Shown here piece after piece: positions 1 to 8,719 of a stretch of DNA of 64,000 nt. The stretch comes from Solibacillus sp. FSL K6-1523 (lineage in GTDB: Bacteria; Bacillota; Bacilli; Bacillales_A; Planococcaceae), in NCBI RefSeq assembly GCF_038005225.1, contig NZ_JBBOSU010000001.1:3894001-3958000 (forward strand), in the 5' to 3' direction. The notes under the pieces were generated by a model. It did not search any database. It worked only from the letters and a program-made list of their open reading frames with translations, and had not been told where the DNA came from. Position 1 is the stretch's first letter, and each line of letters opens with the position of its first letter. Position numbers and translations under genes: made by a program.

Positions 1-891
1 AATAGCAGTACCTGTTGTGGCAAATAGTTCCGCATCCTCGTCATTTAAGAAATTACAATGTGCCATAACCGCTTTGTCGCCTAATAAACCGAATTCATTT
101 AATGCAAACGCATCATTTTTATTGAAGCGCTCTTGTACATACCCATGAGCCCAATCACTTTCACTGCAGTGAGACTGGATATGCGTATCGTACTTAGCAG
201 CTAATTCCCCTAATCCCTTTAAAGCACCATCCGTACAACTTGGGATAAAGCGCGGTGTGACAACTGGATAAACCCCTTGCTTCGTCGATTTCGCTAATTC
301 TTTGACAGCTATAATAAATTCCTCAGTATCCGCTAATGCCGTTTGCGTATTCAAATCACGGTAAAATTCCGGCGTTTGTTCAGGTTCGTCCATCACAACT
401 TTCCCAACTAAACCACGTTGACCTTTTTCTGCACAAATTTTAGCTAACAATAGGCTCGCTTCTTTATGAACCGTTGCAAAATAAAGTGTTGTCGTTGTGC
501 CATTTGCTAGTAGCGTATTAACTAAATCCTCATACACTTCTTTGGCAAAATTTAAATCTGAAAACTTAGATTCAATCGGGAACGTATACGTATTCAACCA
601 ATCATAGAGAGGTATGTCTAATGCAGTTCCAGATTGAGCCCATTGTGGTGCATGGACATGTAAATCGATAAAGCCCGGTAAGAAATACTGCCCTGCTGCT
701 AATTGATGAAAATTTTCTTTCCCTTGATATTTATTTAATAAAGATTGATAGCCCTCATGCTCTGGTGCAACGGCTTTTTCAATCATTCCGTCAGCATTAA
801 TACAAAACAGATAATCTTCTAAAACTTGTATTTCTTTAGGCGACTTACTTGAAAAAGCAGTCCCACGGAAAATTTGCGTATATTCAGACAT
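1..891 (-). CDS. guaD: Guanine deaminase, amidohydrolase type (3' part missing)
   Basis: Converts guanine to xanthine and ammonia in purine salvage/catabolism. I translated the minus strand from the ATG at 889-891, which follows an AAGGTGG ribosome site. The frame stays open to the window edge (about 297 residues), so the C-terminus lies outside. PGFIDLHVHAPQ is the metal-binding HxH motif typical of GuaD, followed by ALDIPLYDWLNTYTFPIE; further on come TTTLYFATVH, HCSESDW and MAHCNFL, the later metal and substrate residues of the family. It runs divergently from the nickel transporter. Ammonia release links it loosely to the urease block, but that link is inference. Confidence 0.85.
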   Translation of the reverse strand, partial: MSEYTQIFRGTAFSSKSPKEIQVLEDYLFCINADGMIEKAVAPEHEGYQSLLNKYQGKENFHQLAAGQYFLPGFIDLHVHAPQWAQSGTALDIPLYDWLNTYTFPIESKFSDLNFAKEVYEDLVNTLLANGTTTTLYFATVHKEASLLLAKICAEKGQRGLVGKVVMDEPEQTPEFYRDLNTQTALADTEEFIIAVKELAKSTKQGVYPVVTPRFIPSCTDGALKGLGELAAKYDTHIQSHCSESDWAHGYVQERFNKNDAFALNEFGLLGDKAVMAHCNFLNDEDAELFATTGTAI

Positions 892-1458
892 ATAATCCAC
901 CTTAATGTTCGTATTTAATAAAGAATAGGGCTTATTATAGGGGATAAAAATCATTAAGTCTACATTAAATGCGAATAGATTAATAATTTTATAAAATTTT
1001 ATAGGAATGCTGCGGTTTAGATCGATATAGTTTACACTTCTTTGTAAGTAAAGTTAGAAATCTCCATTCCCTTTAAACTTTTTCCTTTAGAAAAAGGTGA
1101 TTATATCCCCTCCCCTTTCTTGTCATTAAATTTGCCAACTACTGGTCGAACATTTAAAATAGGATAGACGTAAAGTGATACGTAATCAACCGTATATTCT
1201 GCTTGTCTGAAACAAATTATAGTTTTGCACTAGTCAACCTCTTCCTCGCTTTTCATCCTGTAAAAGTTTTTTCTTCGATGTAGGAACAATTAATAATGCC
1301 TCTTTTATCAGCATTTATATAAGAGCGATTTCGCTTATTTATTGAATAAAGATTTTCGGTTGTTTGTTGGTCGATATGTAAACCTGTCAATTTCCCCCTT
1401 ATTTCTATGATATAAGTACGGGGTTTTTCGGTAGGAAAATTAATAATGAGGTGAGACG
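892..1458. promoter_or_regulatory. Divergent intergenic region, guaD / nikA
   Basis: No coding potential is visible over about 570 bases. A weak candidate promoter for nikA on the plus strand is CTGTCA at 1384-1389, a 16-base spacer, and TATGAT at 1406-1411, followed by a GAGGTGAG ribosome site just before the ATG at 1459. I looked for a purine riboswitch ahead of guaD and a metal riboswitch ahead of nikA and recognised neither. Confidence 0.35.
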
Positions 1459-3057
1459 ATGAAATTATTTAAAAAAATCGCGTTTATAACGCTAATTGCT
1501 TCTCTTTTGTTAGTTGGATGTAATTCTTCTAAAGGGAATCAATCAAAGGATGAAAAAAGTAAGGATGAACTTGTGTTGGCTTTTGACTCTGAGCCAGCAG
1601 CTGGATTTGATCCAACAACAGGTTGGGGGCGTTATGGATCACCTTTATTTCAAAGTACGCTTCTCAAAAGAAATGACGAACTGAGTATCGTCAATGATCT
1701 TGCGACGAACTATGAAGTAAGTGAAGATGGTAAGGTTTGGACAGTGAAATTACGTGAAGATGTAAAATTTTCTGATGGTGAACCATTAACAGCACATGAT
1801 GTTGTATTTACATTTGAAACCGCTACAAACAATGGATCAGTTGTAGATCTTAATGGCATGGAAAAGGTCGAAGCTGTGGATAACTACACGGTGAAATTTT
1901 CATTAAAAGAACCACAATCTACATTTGTCAATTCTTTAGTTGCAACAGGTATTGTCCCTCAACATGCTTATAGTGCTGACTATGCAGAAAAGCCTATAGG
2001 TTCAGGACCATTCCAACTTGTGCAATGGGACAAGGGACAGCAACTAATTATACAACCTAATCCAGAATACTATGATAAACAATCGGCTTTCAAAAAAATT
2101 ACGTTCTTATTTTTAAACGAGGATGCTGCATTTGCTGCCGCACAAGCAGGCACGGTTGATCTTGCGTATATTCCAGCAGCATTTAGTAATCTAAAAGTAC
2201 CTGGGTTGAAATTAGAATCCGTACAAACAGTAGATAATCGCGGAATTGTCTTTCCGTTTGTAAAATCTGGTGGTGTAACAAAAGATGGCTTACCTATCGG
2301 AAATGATGTAACCGCTGATCCAGCAATTCGACATGCTATTAATATGGGTGTAGATCGACAAGCCTTAGTGGATGGCGTATTAGAGGGGCACGGTACCCCA
2401 GCTTATACGTCGGTCGATGGCTTACCTTGGTGGAATCCAGATACAGTCATTCAGGATGCTGATTTAGAAGGTGCAAAGAAGCTATTAAAAGAAGCGGGAT
2501 GGAAAGATACAAATGGGGATGGAATTTTGGACAAAGGTTCCTTAAAGGCGGAGTTTACACTTTATTACTTAGCAAATGACGCAATTAGACAATCGCTCGC
2601 CATTTCTATTGTAGATATGATGAAACCATTAGGCATTCATATTAAGTTAGAAGGCGGAAGCTGGGATATGATTGCTAAAAAAATGTATTCCAATCCAGTT
2701 TTAATGGGCTGGGGAAGTCATGACCCTCATGAAATGTACAATATTTATAGTAGTGAATCTGCTGGTATAGAGTATTACAATACAGGATTTTATCAAAATA
2801 AAACGGTCGATGAATATTTCGCCAAAGCGCTCAGTGCTACTAGCGAACAAGATGCCATTGAATTTTGGAAAAAGGCACAGTGGGATGGCACAACTGGTTT
2901 AAGTTCAAAAGGTGATGCCGCATGGGCGTGGTTAGTAAATATTGATCACTTGTACTTAGTGAAGGATGAACTTGATATCGGAGATCAAAGAATTCACGTT
3001 CACGGGCATGGTTGGCCAGCTACAGATAATATTGTGGAATGGAAATGGGCTAACTAA
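1459..3057 (+). CDS. nikA: Nickel/oligopeptide-type ABC transporter, substrate-binding lipoprotein
   Basis: Extracellular solute-binding protein of the SBP_bac_5 (peptide/nickel) family, 532 residues. The N-terminus has Lys residues, a hydrophobic stretch and a lipobox LLVGC with Cys21 as the lipidated residue. The body carries family features such as LREDVKFSDGEPLTAHDVVF and, later, AIRHAINMGVDRQALVDG. It is the first gene of a tight five-gene importer operon next to a urease cluster, so nickel (free or chelated) is the likely substrate. The family also binds peptides and metallophore complexes such as staphylopine, so substrate remains an inference from context. Confidence 0.85.
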   Translation: MKLFKKIAFITLIASLLLVGCNSSKGNQSKDEKSKDELVLAFDSEPAAGFDPTTGWGRYGSPLFQSTLLKRNDELSIVNDLATNYEVSEDGKVWTVKLREDVKFSDGEPLTAHDVVFTFETATNNGSVVDLNGMEKVEAVDNYTVKFSLKEPQSTFVNSLVATGIVPQHAYSADYAEKPIGSGPFQLVQWDKGQQLIIQPNPEYYDKQSAFKKITFLFLNEDAAFAAAQAGTVDLAYIPAAFSNLKVPGLKLESVQTVDNRGIVFPFVKSGGVTKDGLPIGNDVTADPAIRHAINMGVDRQALVDGVLEGHGTPAYTSVDGLPWWNPDTVIQDADLEGAKKLLKEAGWKDTNGDGILDKGSLKAEFTLYYLANDAIRQSLAISIVDMMKPLGIHIKLEGGSWDMIAKKMYSNPVLMGWGSHDPHEMYNIYSSESAGIEYYNTGFYQNKTVDEYFAKALSATSEQDAIEFWKKAQWDGTTGLSSKGDAAWAWLVNIDHLYLVKDELDIGDQRIHVHGHGWPATDNIVEWKWAN

Positions 3058-3059
3058 CT

Positions 3060-4058
3060 GTGCAGAAATTTAATGGTGGGAAACTTGGATTATTTATATT
3101 GATGAAAGGTATAAGAATGGTCACGTTATTAGTGGCCATTTGTTTTATTTCCTTTCTCTTAGTAAAAAACTCTCCGATTGATCCAATTCAAGCGTATATT
3201 GGTGCAGATATGTTAAAGGTAGGTCCTGAACAACGGGAAAAGATAGCCGAGTACTGGGGATTGAATGAGCCCGTTATGGTGCAATTTATGAACTGGGGTT
3301 CAGCTGTACTTACAGGTGATTTAGGAACTTCAATGATTTACCGACGACCGGTAATTGAAGTGATTGGCGAACGGTTTTTTAATTCCTTAGCGCTCATGTT
3401 ATCCGCATGGCTATTATCAGGTGTTGTTGGCTTTGTCATGGGTATTGTAGCTGCGATGAAAAAAGGTACGTGGATTGACCGCATCATCAAGTGGTACTGC
3501 TTTACATTAGCTTCTACCCCTACTTTTTGGATGGGGCTCCTTGTTCTAATGGTTTTTGCCGTATGGCTAGGATGGTTCCCTATTGGAATGGGTGTTCCTG
3601 CTGGGGTGCTTGCAGAAGATGTTACCTTGTTAGATCGAATTCAACATCTTATTTTACCGGTACTGACGCTCAGTATATTAGGTGTTGCGAATGTAGCGCT
3701 ACACACACGCCAAAAACTGATTGATGTTATGGCAAGTGATTATGTGTTATTTGCTAGAGCAAGAGGCGAAAAGGGTTTTGTGTTATTTTGGCGACATGGA
3801 TTACGCAATGTTGCGTTACCTGCGATCACATTACAATTCGCTGCTTTTAGTGAATTGTTTGGCGGCGCAGTACTGGCTGAGCAAGTATTTTCTTATCCAG
3901 GTTTAGGACAAGCAACTGTAGAGGCAGGGCTTAGAGGGGACGTCCCTCTTTTATTAGGGCTCGTAATATTTAGTACGATATTTGTTTTTGTTGGTAATTT
4001 ATTAGCGGATTTAAGTTATCGCGTATTAGATCCACGGACTAGAGAGGTGAGGAAATGA
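3060..4058 (+). CDS. nikB: Nickel-type ABC transporter permease B
   Basis: Inner-membrane permease of the binding-protein-dependent (BPD_transp_1, OppB/NikB) family with about six membrane segments. The cytoplasmic coupling loop reads DYVLFARARGEKG, the EAA-type motif that contacts the ATPases. The C-terminus DLSYRVLDPRTRE is typical of NikB/OppB. The GTG at 3060 lies two bases after the nikA stop with no obvious ribosome site, suggesting translational coupling. The ATG 14 codons later (MKGIRMVTLL) is an alternative start closer to the usual NikB N-terminus. It should pair with the next permease to form the channel. Confidence 0.85.
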   Translation: MQKFNGGKLGLFILMKGIRMVTLLVAICFISFLLVKNSPIDPIQAYIGADMLKVGPEQREKIAEYWGLNEPVMVQFMNWGSAVLTGDLGTSMIYRRPVIEVIGERFFNSLALMLSAWLLSGVVGFVMGIVAAMKKGTWIDRIIKWYCFTLASTPTFWMGLLVLMVFAVWLGWFPIGMGVPAGVLAEDVTLLDRIQHLILPVLTLSILGVANVALHTRQKLIDVMASDYVLFARARGEKGFVLFWRHGLRNVALPAITLQFAAFSELFGGAVLAEQVFSYPGLGQATVEAGLRGDVPLLLGLVIFSTIFVFVGNLLADLSYRVLDPRTREVRK

Positions 4059-4891
4059 TGATTAAGAAATTTCCTCTAAATAGAAAGCAACGAACACTCG
4101 TTAAAATAATCATTTCGATTATTTTCTTAGTTACCGTTATATTGGCTGGTGTTCTACTGGATGAAGAACGAATTGTAACGAATTTAAGTGAACGAAATTC
4201 CGCGCCATCGTTAGATCATCTTTTTGGTACGGATTGGTTAGGGCGAGATATGTTTACAAGAACCGTGATGGGGCTTTCTTTAAGTATTGGTGTCGGATTG
4301 ATTGGAGCAATTGGCAGTGCTTCAATTGCTTTACTACTAGGTATGGCTGCAGCAACGATGGGCAAAATGGCAGACCGAATTATTTCGTGGATTATTGACC
4401 TATTTCTAAGTGTGCCACATTTAGTGACCCTTATTCTTATTGCTTTTACACTTGGTGGAGGATTTAAAGGCATTGTTATCGGACTTACGCTAACGCATTG
4501 GCCAAGCCTTGCACGAGTTATTCGGGCAGAGGTCATGCAAATTCGTTCGGCTGAATTTGTTCAAGTGTCGCAGAAGATGGGGAAATCTAGATGGTGGATT
4601 GCTGTTCATCATATTCTTCCGCATATCGTTCCGCAACTGCTAATCGGTTTTATGTTACTTTTCCCTCATGTCATTTTACATGAAGCAGCCGTGACATTTT
4701 TAGGTTTAGGTTTATCACCACATGAGCCAGCAATCGGTATTATTTTATCGGAATCAATGAAATATTTATCCTCAGGTATGTGGTGGCTGGCCTTCTTCCC
4801 AGGGCTTTGTTTGTTAATCGTGGTGAGAACATTTGACCAGATTGGGGAAAATTTACGCGTGCTCATGGATCCTACTAGAAATCATGATTAG
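4055..4891 (+). CDS. nikC: Nickel-type ABC transporter permease C
   Basis: Second permease (OppC/NikC family), 278 residues, with an N-terminal membrane anchor, the HLFGTDWLGRDMFTR motif characteristic of OppC-type permeases, a coupling loop FVQVSQKMGKSRWW and the conserved VTFLGLGLSPHEP stretch. Its ATG overlaps the nikB stop (ATGATG after GAGGTGAGGAA; either ATG could serve). Length is normal for the family. It acts as heterodimer partner of the preceding permease in the cytoplasmic membrane. Confidence 0.87.
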   Translation: MMIKKFPLNRKQRTLVKIIISIIFLVTVILAGVLLDEERIVTNLSERNSAPSLDHLFGTDWLGRDMFTRTVMGLSLSIGVGLIGAIGSASIALLLGMAAATMGKMADRIISWIIDLFLSVPHLVTLILIAFTLGGGFKGIVIGLTLTHWPSLARVIRAEVMQIRSAEFVQVSQKMGKSRWWIAVHHILPHIVPQLLIGFMLLFPHVILHEAAVTFLGLGLSPHEPAIGIILSESMKYLSSGMWWLAFFPGLCLLIVVRTFDQIGENLRVLMDPTRNHD

Positions 4892-4918
4892 TCACGAATA
4901 CTATTAGGAGGTGAACGA

Positions 4919-5842
4919 ATGTCTATTCTTGAAGTAGAAAATTTATCTGTATCTTTTAAACAATATACAGATGGATTTAAAGAAATGAATCATAAAGTGA
5001 TATCAAGTTTAAGTGTCGCGATCGAAGCTGGTGAAATTCTAGCGGTTGTTGGTGCGAGTGGATCTGGGAAAAGTTTGCTTGCACATGCCATTCTTGGAAT
5101 TCTCCCTAGCAACGCAAGTATAAGTGGCTCCATCAAGTATAAAGGTGAGGAACTAACAGCAGCTCGTTTAGCTACATTAAGAGGTAAGGAACTGGCGCTT
5201 GTACCACAATCCGTCAACTTTTTAGACCCACTAATGCGTGTAGGGAGCCAAGTTCGTACCGCTGCAAATAGCGAAGATACTGTAGCAGCGCAACGCAAAG
5301 TTTTTGAACGTTATCATCTTGGCAAAGAAGTGGAAAGGATGTATCCATTTCAACTTTCAGGTGGTATGGCGAGAAGGACGCTTTTATCAACCGCTATGGT
5401 AAGTGGCGCGAAAGTAATTATTGCGGATGAACCGACGCCAGGACTCGATCCGGTAGTCATTAAAGAAGCATTAAATAACTTTCGGGAATTTGCTGATAAT
5501 GGATGCGCGGTCATGTTAATCACGCATGATATTGAGTCAGCTCTTCAAATTGCAGATAAAATCGCTGTATTTTATGCCGGAACGACGGTAGAAATCGCTT
5601 CTGTAAAAGACTTTTTAGGAAAAGGAGAAGCGATACGACATCCTTATACGAAGGCATTATGGAGAGCATTACCTCAAAATGAATTTGTCCCAATTCCCGG
5701 TTCGCAACCACATCCAAGCTCATTGCCACCAGGTTGTTTGTTTGCACCTCGTTGTGAAATGGCAACGCCTGAATGTCAGCAAGCACCACCTGAGATGCGA
5801 GAACTAAGAGATGGAATGGTGAGGTGTATTCATGCAACTTGA
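4919..5842 (+). CDS. nikD: Nickel-type ABC transporter ATPase D
   Basis: First nucleotide-binding subunit, 307 residues. Walker A is GASGSGKS (about 45-52), the Q-loop is LVPQSVNFLDP, the ABC signature is LSGGMARR and Walker B is VIIADEPTPGLD. The C-terminus contains the Cys-bearing oligopeptide/dipeptide-transporter extension (PPGCLFAPRCEMATPEC). The ribosome site AGGAGGTGAA lies directly upstream. It powers the NikBC pore together with the next gene, which it overlaps by 11 bases. Confidence 0.87.
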   Translation: MSILEVENLSVSFKQYTDGFKEMNHKVISSLSVAIEAGEILAVVGASGSGKSLLAHAILGILPSNASISGSIKYKGEELTAARLATLRGKELALVPQSVNFLDPLMRVGSQVRTAANSEDTVAAQRKVFERYHLGKEVERMYPFQLSGGMARRTLLSTAMVSGAKVIIADEPTPGLDPVVIKEALNNFREFADNGCAVMLITHDIESALQIADKIAVFYAGTTVEIASVKDFLGKGEAIRHPYTKALWRALPQNEFVPIPGSQPHPSSLPPGCLFAPRCEMATPECQQAPPEMRELRDGMVRCIHAT

Positions 5843-6437
5843 AGCAAAGGACATTGGTTTCCGTTACGGGGATGGACCATGGTTATTCCAAGGTGTTAAT
5901 ATTACGCTACAACCCGGTGAAATTGTTGGGATTACTGGTCCAAGTGGGCGTGGAAAAACGACATTTTGCCGAATATTAGCAGGTTTTGAGTCACCGATTG
6001 AAGGCGCCGTGCATGTTAATGGTACTCCGTTACCGAAAAATGGCTATCATCCTGTTCAAATGGTTCTTCAGCATCCTGAAAAAGCGATTAATCCAAAATG
6101 GAAAATGCATAAAATTCTTAACGAAGGATATCAACCAGATCAGGAATTATTAGACTTATTAGGAATTGAGCAAGAATGGTTAACTCGTTGGCCACACGAG
6201 TTATCTGGGGGCGAATTACAGCGCTTTTGTGTCGCTAGAGCATTAGGACCGAATACGCGTTTTTTAATTGCTGATGAAATGACGACAATGCTCGATGCAA
6301 ACACACAAGCGCAAATTTGGCATGCCATTATGGAAATCGCCAAAAAGAGAGAAATGGGTGTACTTGTTATCACACATGAATCGAAGCTTATGCAAAGACT
6401 TTGTCATCGTGTGATCGATTTCAATCAATTCGATTAA
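5832..6437 (+). CDS. nikE: Nickel-type ABC transporter ATPase E, short form
   Basis: Second nucleotide-binding subunit, only 201 residues. Walker A is GPSGRGKTT (about 36-44), the Q-loop is VLQHPEKAINP, the signature is LSGGELQR and Walker B is FLIADEMTTMLD, with a switch His in VITHES. It stops soon after the H-loop, so the C-terminal extension found in NikE/OppF proteins (usually about 250 or more residues) is absent, while its partner NikD keeps one. All catalytic motifs are present, so it is probably functional. A strong terminator follows immediately. Confidence 0.82.
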   Translation: MQLEAKDIGFRYGDGPWLFQGVNITLQPGEIVGITGPSGRGKTTFCRILAGFESPIEGAVHVNGTPLPKNGYHPVQMVLQHPEKAINPKWKMHKILNEGYQPDQELLDLLGIEQEWLTRWPHELSGGELQRFCVARALGPNTRFLIADEMTTMLDANTQAQIWHAIMEIAKKREMGVLVITHESKLMQRLCHRVIDFNQFD

Positions 6438-6472
6438 AAAAGGAGGCTTCTTTAATTAGAGGCCTCCTTTTT
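6436..6472 (+). terminator. Terminator of the nik operon
   Basis: A-rich start, GGAGGC stem paired with GCCTCC across a 14-base loop, then TTTTT. It lies directly after the nikE stop and before a convergent minus-strand gene; the A/T symmetry could let it work in both directions. Confidence 0.85.
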
Positions 6473-6479
6473 ATCGTAT

Positions 6480-6959
6480 TTAGTTTTCTTCTTTACTACT
6501 TGGTTCTTGTTCTGCTACCTTTTCATGAATTTCAGATTCTATCGCCGTTATAATATCCTCTTCATGCTTTTGATGAGGTTGCGGATGGAACCACTGAATT
6601 TCTCCCTCATGGACAAATCCTTTGTACTCATCACCTTGCACTTGCAAAGTAAATTGCTGGCGCTCATGAATCCGGTCTTCGAATGCCGGTTTTAGTTCAA
6701 GGTCTTTAATCTCTTTTGAAATGCCGTGTTGTCTCATCGTTAATTGAATCATTGCTTCTATTGAATCTACTTTGCTTTCATCGATTAATTGTTTCGGATG
6801 AGGATGGAGCCATAAAATCTCATCTTCATGAAAATGCCCCTTGAACTCATTTCCTTCAACTTTAAACGTAAATGCAAGTCGTTCATGAACACGGTCCTCA
6901 AACACGGTTTCAACTTCAAAATCTTCAAGTTTGGGTTTTGCATTATTATTATCAGGCAT
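6480..6959 (-). CDS. Histidine-rich protein with two tandem copies of one small domain
   Basis: I do not recognise a named gene. The 159-residue protein has two homologous units of about 45 residues: the first contains FEDRVHERLAF, KGHFHEDEILWLHPHP, the second FEDRIHERQQF, KGFVHEGEIQWFHPQP. Each unit ends in a His-Pro cluster, and the tail is acidic. No signal peptide or membrane segment is visible, so it is probably cytoplasmic. Each unit loosely recalls small Bacillus YheE-like (DUF5342) proteins, a resemblance from memory. It sits between the nickel importer and the urease operon on the urease strand, so a role in nickel handling is possible but unproven. The ribosome site GAGGGGA precedes the ATG. 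Confidence 0.7.
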   Translation of the reverse strand: MPDNNNAKPKLEDFEVETVFEDRVHERLAFTFKVEGNEFKGHFHEDEILWLHPHPKQLIDESKVDSIEAMIQLTMRQHGISKEIKDLELKPAFEDRIHERQQFTLQVQGDEYKGFVHEGEIQWFHPQPHQKHEEDIITAIESEIHEKVAEQEPSSKEEN

Positions 6960-7061
6960 ACGTTTTCCCCTCTCATGAAAGTTTCTATATCAATTAAGCC
7001 TTGGCGTTCTTAGACAGTGTTCCACTAATCAGCCAGGATTTGAACTCATATTAAAACAAGT

Positions 7062-7886
7062 TTAATATTTTCGTAAAGAATTTGGTGTGCGATTTAACCA
7101 TTTTTCACTAATCAATTTATGGCAATTATTTAAAATGCGCTCGATGACTTGGGTAGAGTTTGCAAGAATACGTATGCTAAAACCTGATACTGCTAGCTTC
7201 GATATACCCGCTTTAAACTCTGCTTGTTCCTGTTGAATCACTTCGTACAATTCATCAATAAGCGCATTATTTGTATATTCACTAACTACAAGCATCGAAC
7301 CTAAATGCGTATATCCTTCCATAAATCCTAATCCCGACACTGATTGTTGTTTCGGTACTAACTTAATATGGTCGAACACACCAATTTGTCCGTCTACATA
7401 AATCTCGCTAACTAACTGAATCGTATCATAACTAAATTTCCCACCACTTGGCGACCACCCAGGTGTCAAAATATCCGTTGAGAGAAACGTCGCACCACGA
7501 TCCATATGCACTATATTTTTTTGCTTGTAATGTGCATTTTCATAAGCAATGAGAGGATCTGGTAGGTATTCTAAATAACTGTCTTTTTTTAAATGAATGG
7601 TTGTTTCTTGATAGGCATGGCTTTTTGGTGTTTTATATACTTTTGTTGCAGATTGCGTAGTTAATGTAACTTTCGCCCCTTCATCTGCAGTGAACTCCAG
7701 TTTGTATCGATCTCCATCTAAATAACCACCACCGGGATTTAGAAGATAATAGCAAACTTGCCCAGAATCGTCCAAGTAAATCGGTCGCATCACTTTGAGT
7801 GCGCCTTGAAAATAAACTCTTTTAGCGACCGTCTTTCCTTTTCGATCTTCAAGGTCCAGAGATAATGAGCCAGTCCAATTATTCAT
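7062..7886 (-). CDS. ureD: Urease accessory protein UreD
   Basis: Scaffold protein of the urease activation complex (UreD/UreH family). It binds apo-urease and, with UreF and UreG, channels nickel to the active site. At 274 residues it has the expected size, and it shows family stretches such as LNPGGGYLDGDRY near the N-terminus and TTQSATKVYKT. It is last in the ureABCEFGD order and begins one base after the ureG stop, so it is translationally coupled. No clear terminator follows in the roughly 100 bases before the His-rich gene. Confidence 0.93.
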   Translation of the reverse strand: MNNWTGSLSLDLEDRKGKTVAKRVYFQGALKVMRPIYLDDSGQVCYYLLNPGGGYLDGDRYKLEFTADEGAKVTLTTQSATKVYKTPKSHAYQETTIHLKKDSYLEYLPDPLIAYENAHYKQKNIVHMDRGATFLSTDILTPGWSPSGGKFSYDTIQLVSEIYVDGQIGVFDHIKLVPKQQSVSGLGFMEGYTHLGSMLVVSEYTNNALIDELYEVIQQEQAEFKAGISKLAVSGFSIRILANSTQVIERILNNCHKLISEKWLNRTPNSLRKY

Positions 7887-7887
7887 A

Positions 7888-8499
7888 TTAATCTAATCCT
7901 TTTAATAAAGCGTGCTGCTTAATCCATTCAATTACTTCAGGAAGACCATCATCATTTTTTAAGTTTGTAAATACGAAAGGTTTATTACCGCGGAATACTT
8001 TCGTATCCTCTGCCATTACTTCAAGGCTCGCACCAACATAAGGAGCAAGATCTGTCTTATTAATGATAAATAAGTCAGACTTAATCATCCCTTGTCCACC
8101 TTTACGAGGAATTTTTTCCCCTTGCGCAACGTCGATAATATAAATAGAAAAATCAACTAGCTCCGGACTAAATGTAGCCGCAAGATTATCTCCGCCACTC
8201 TCTACAAAGATTAGCTCCACATCAGGATGACGCTCAACTAATTCATCAATTGCAGCAAAGTTCATAGAAGCATCTTCACGAATAGCAGTGTGAGGGCAAC
8301 CACCTGTTTCAACACCAATAATTCGGTCCTCAGGCAGAACACCATTCTGTATTAAAAACTTTGCATCTTCTTTTGTATAAATATCATTTGTAACAACTGC
8401 CATTTTGATTTCATCTTGAAGATGGCGAGTTAATTTTTCTACGAGCATTGTTTTACCTGCTCCAACAGGTCCTCCAACACCAATTCTTATTGGTTCCAT
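7888..8499 (-). CDS. ureG: Urease accessory GTPase UreG
   Basis: SIMIBI-class GTPase that delivers nickel to urease. The P-loop is [11 protein letters not shown] near residues 7-17. The nickel-binding Cys-Pro-His appears in [15 protein letters not shown], followed by [18 protein letters not shown] and the G4 motif NKTDL. Length (203) is normal. Its start lies about 220 bases downstream of the ureF stop because a structured repeat element occupies that gap; the other urease genes are packed or overlapping. The ribosome site is a modest AAAGGA. Confidence 0.95.
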   Translation of the reverse strand: MEPIRIGVGGPVGAGKTMLVEKLTRHLQDEIKMAVVTNDIYTKEDAKFLIQNGVLPEDRIIGVETGGCPHTAIREDASMNFAAIDELVERHPDVELIFVESGGDNLAATFSPELVDFSIYIIDVAQGEKIPRKGGQGMIKSDLFIINKTDLAPYVGASLEVMAEDTKVFRGNKPFVFTNLKNDDGLPEVIEWIKQHALLKGLD

Positions 8500-8521
8500 T
8501 AGAACACGTCCTTTACATTTC

Positions 8522-8714
8522 TTTAACTAAATTCAGCAGAAGTCCCCTACATCTATAAGTTGGGGGTGAATTCCGAATTTGCAATTCTATTCAGTGGGGA
8601 TTCACCCCTAGCTGAATTAAGTTAAGCCCCAGCGGATGTCACAGATTTTTTAGGGGAGTTTTTCGAGCGAGCTCGAAAAAAAATCTGGACGCAATTACGC
8701 CAAGGCGTAATTGA
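8522..8714. repeat. Type I multi-hairpin repeat, copy A (inside the urease operon)
   Basis: About 190 bases shared with copies near 13.1, 22.9 and 54.8 kb. From left to right: TTAACTAAATTCAGC boundary, a hairpin around CCCCTAC/GTTGGGGG, a GGGGATTCACCCC hairpin, GCGGATGTCACAGATTTTT, a palindrome of TTTTTCGAGC and GCTCGAAAAA, then CAATTACGCC/GGCGTAATTG. It fills the ureF-ureG gap and so is probably transcribed in the urease message. No coding content was seen. Confidence 0.85.
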
Positions 8715-8719
8715 TTGAT

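Noticed and set aside
892-1458. Purine riboswitch before guaD or a nickel riboswitch before nikA
   Set aside because: None of the conserved core elements of these riboswitches could be found on either strand.
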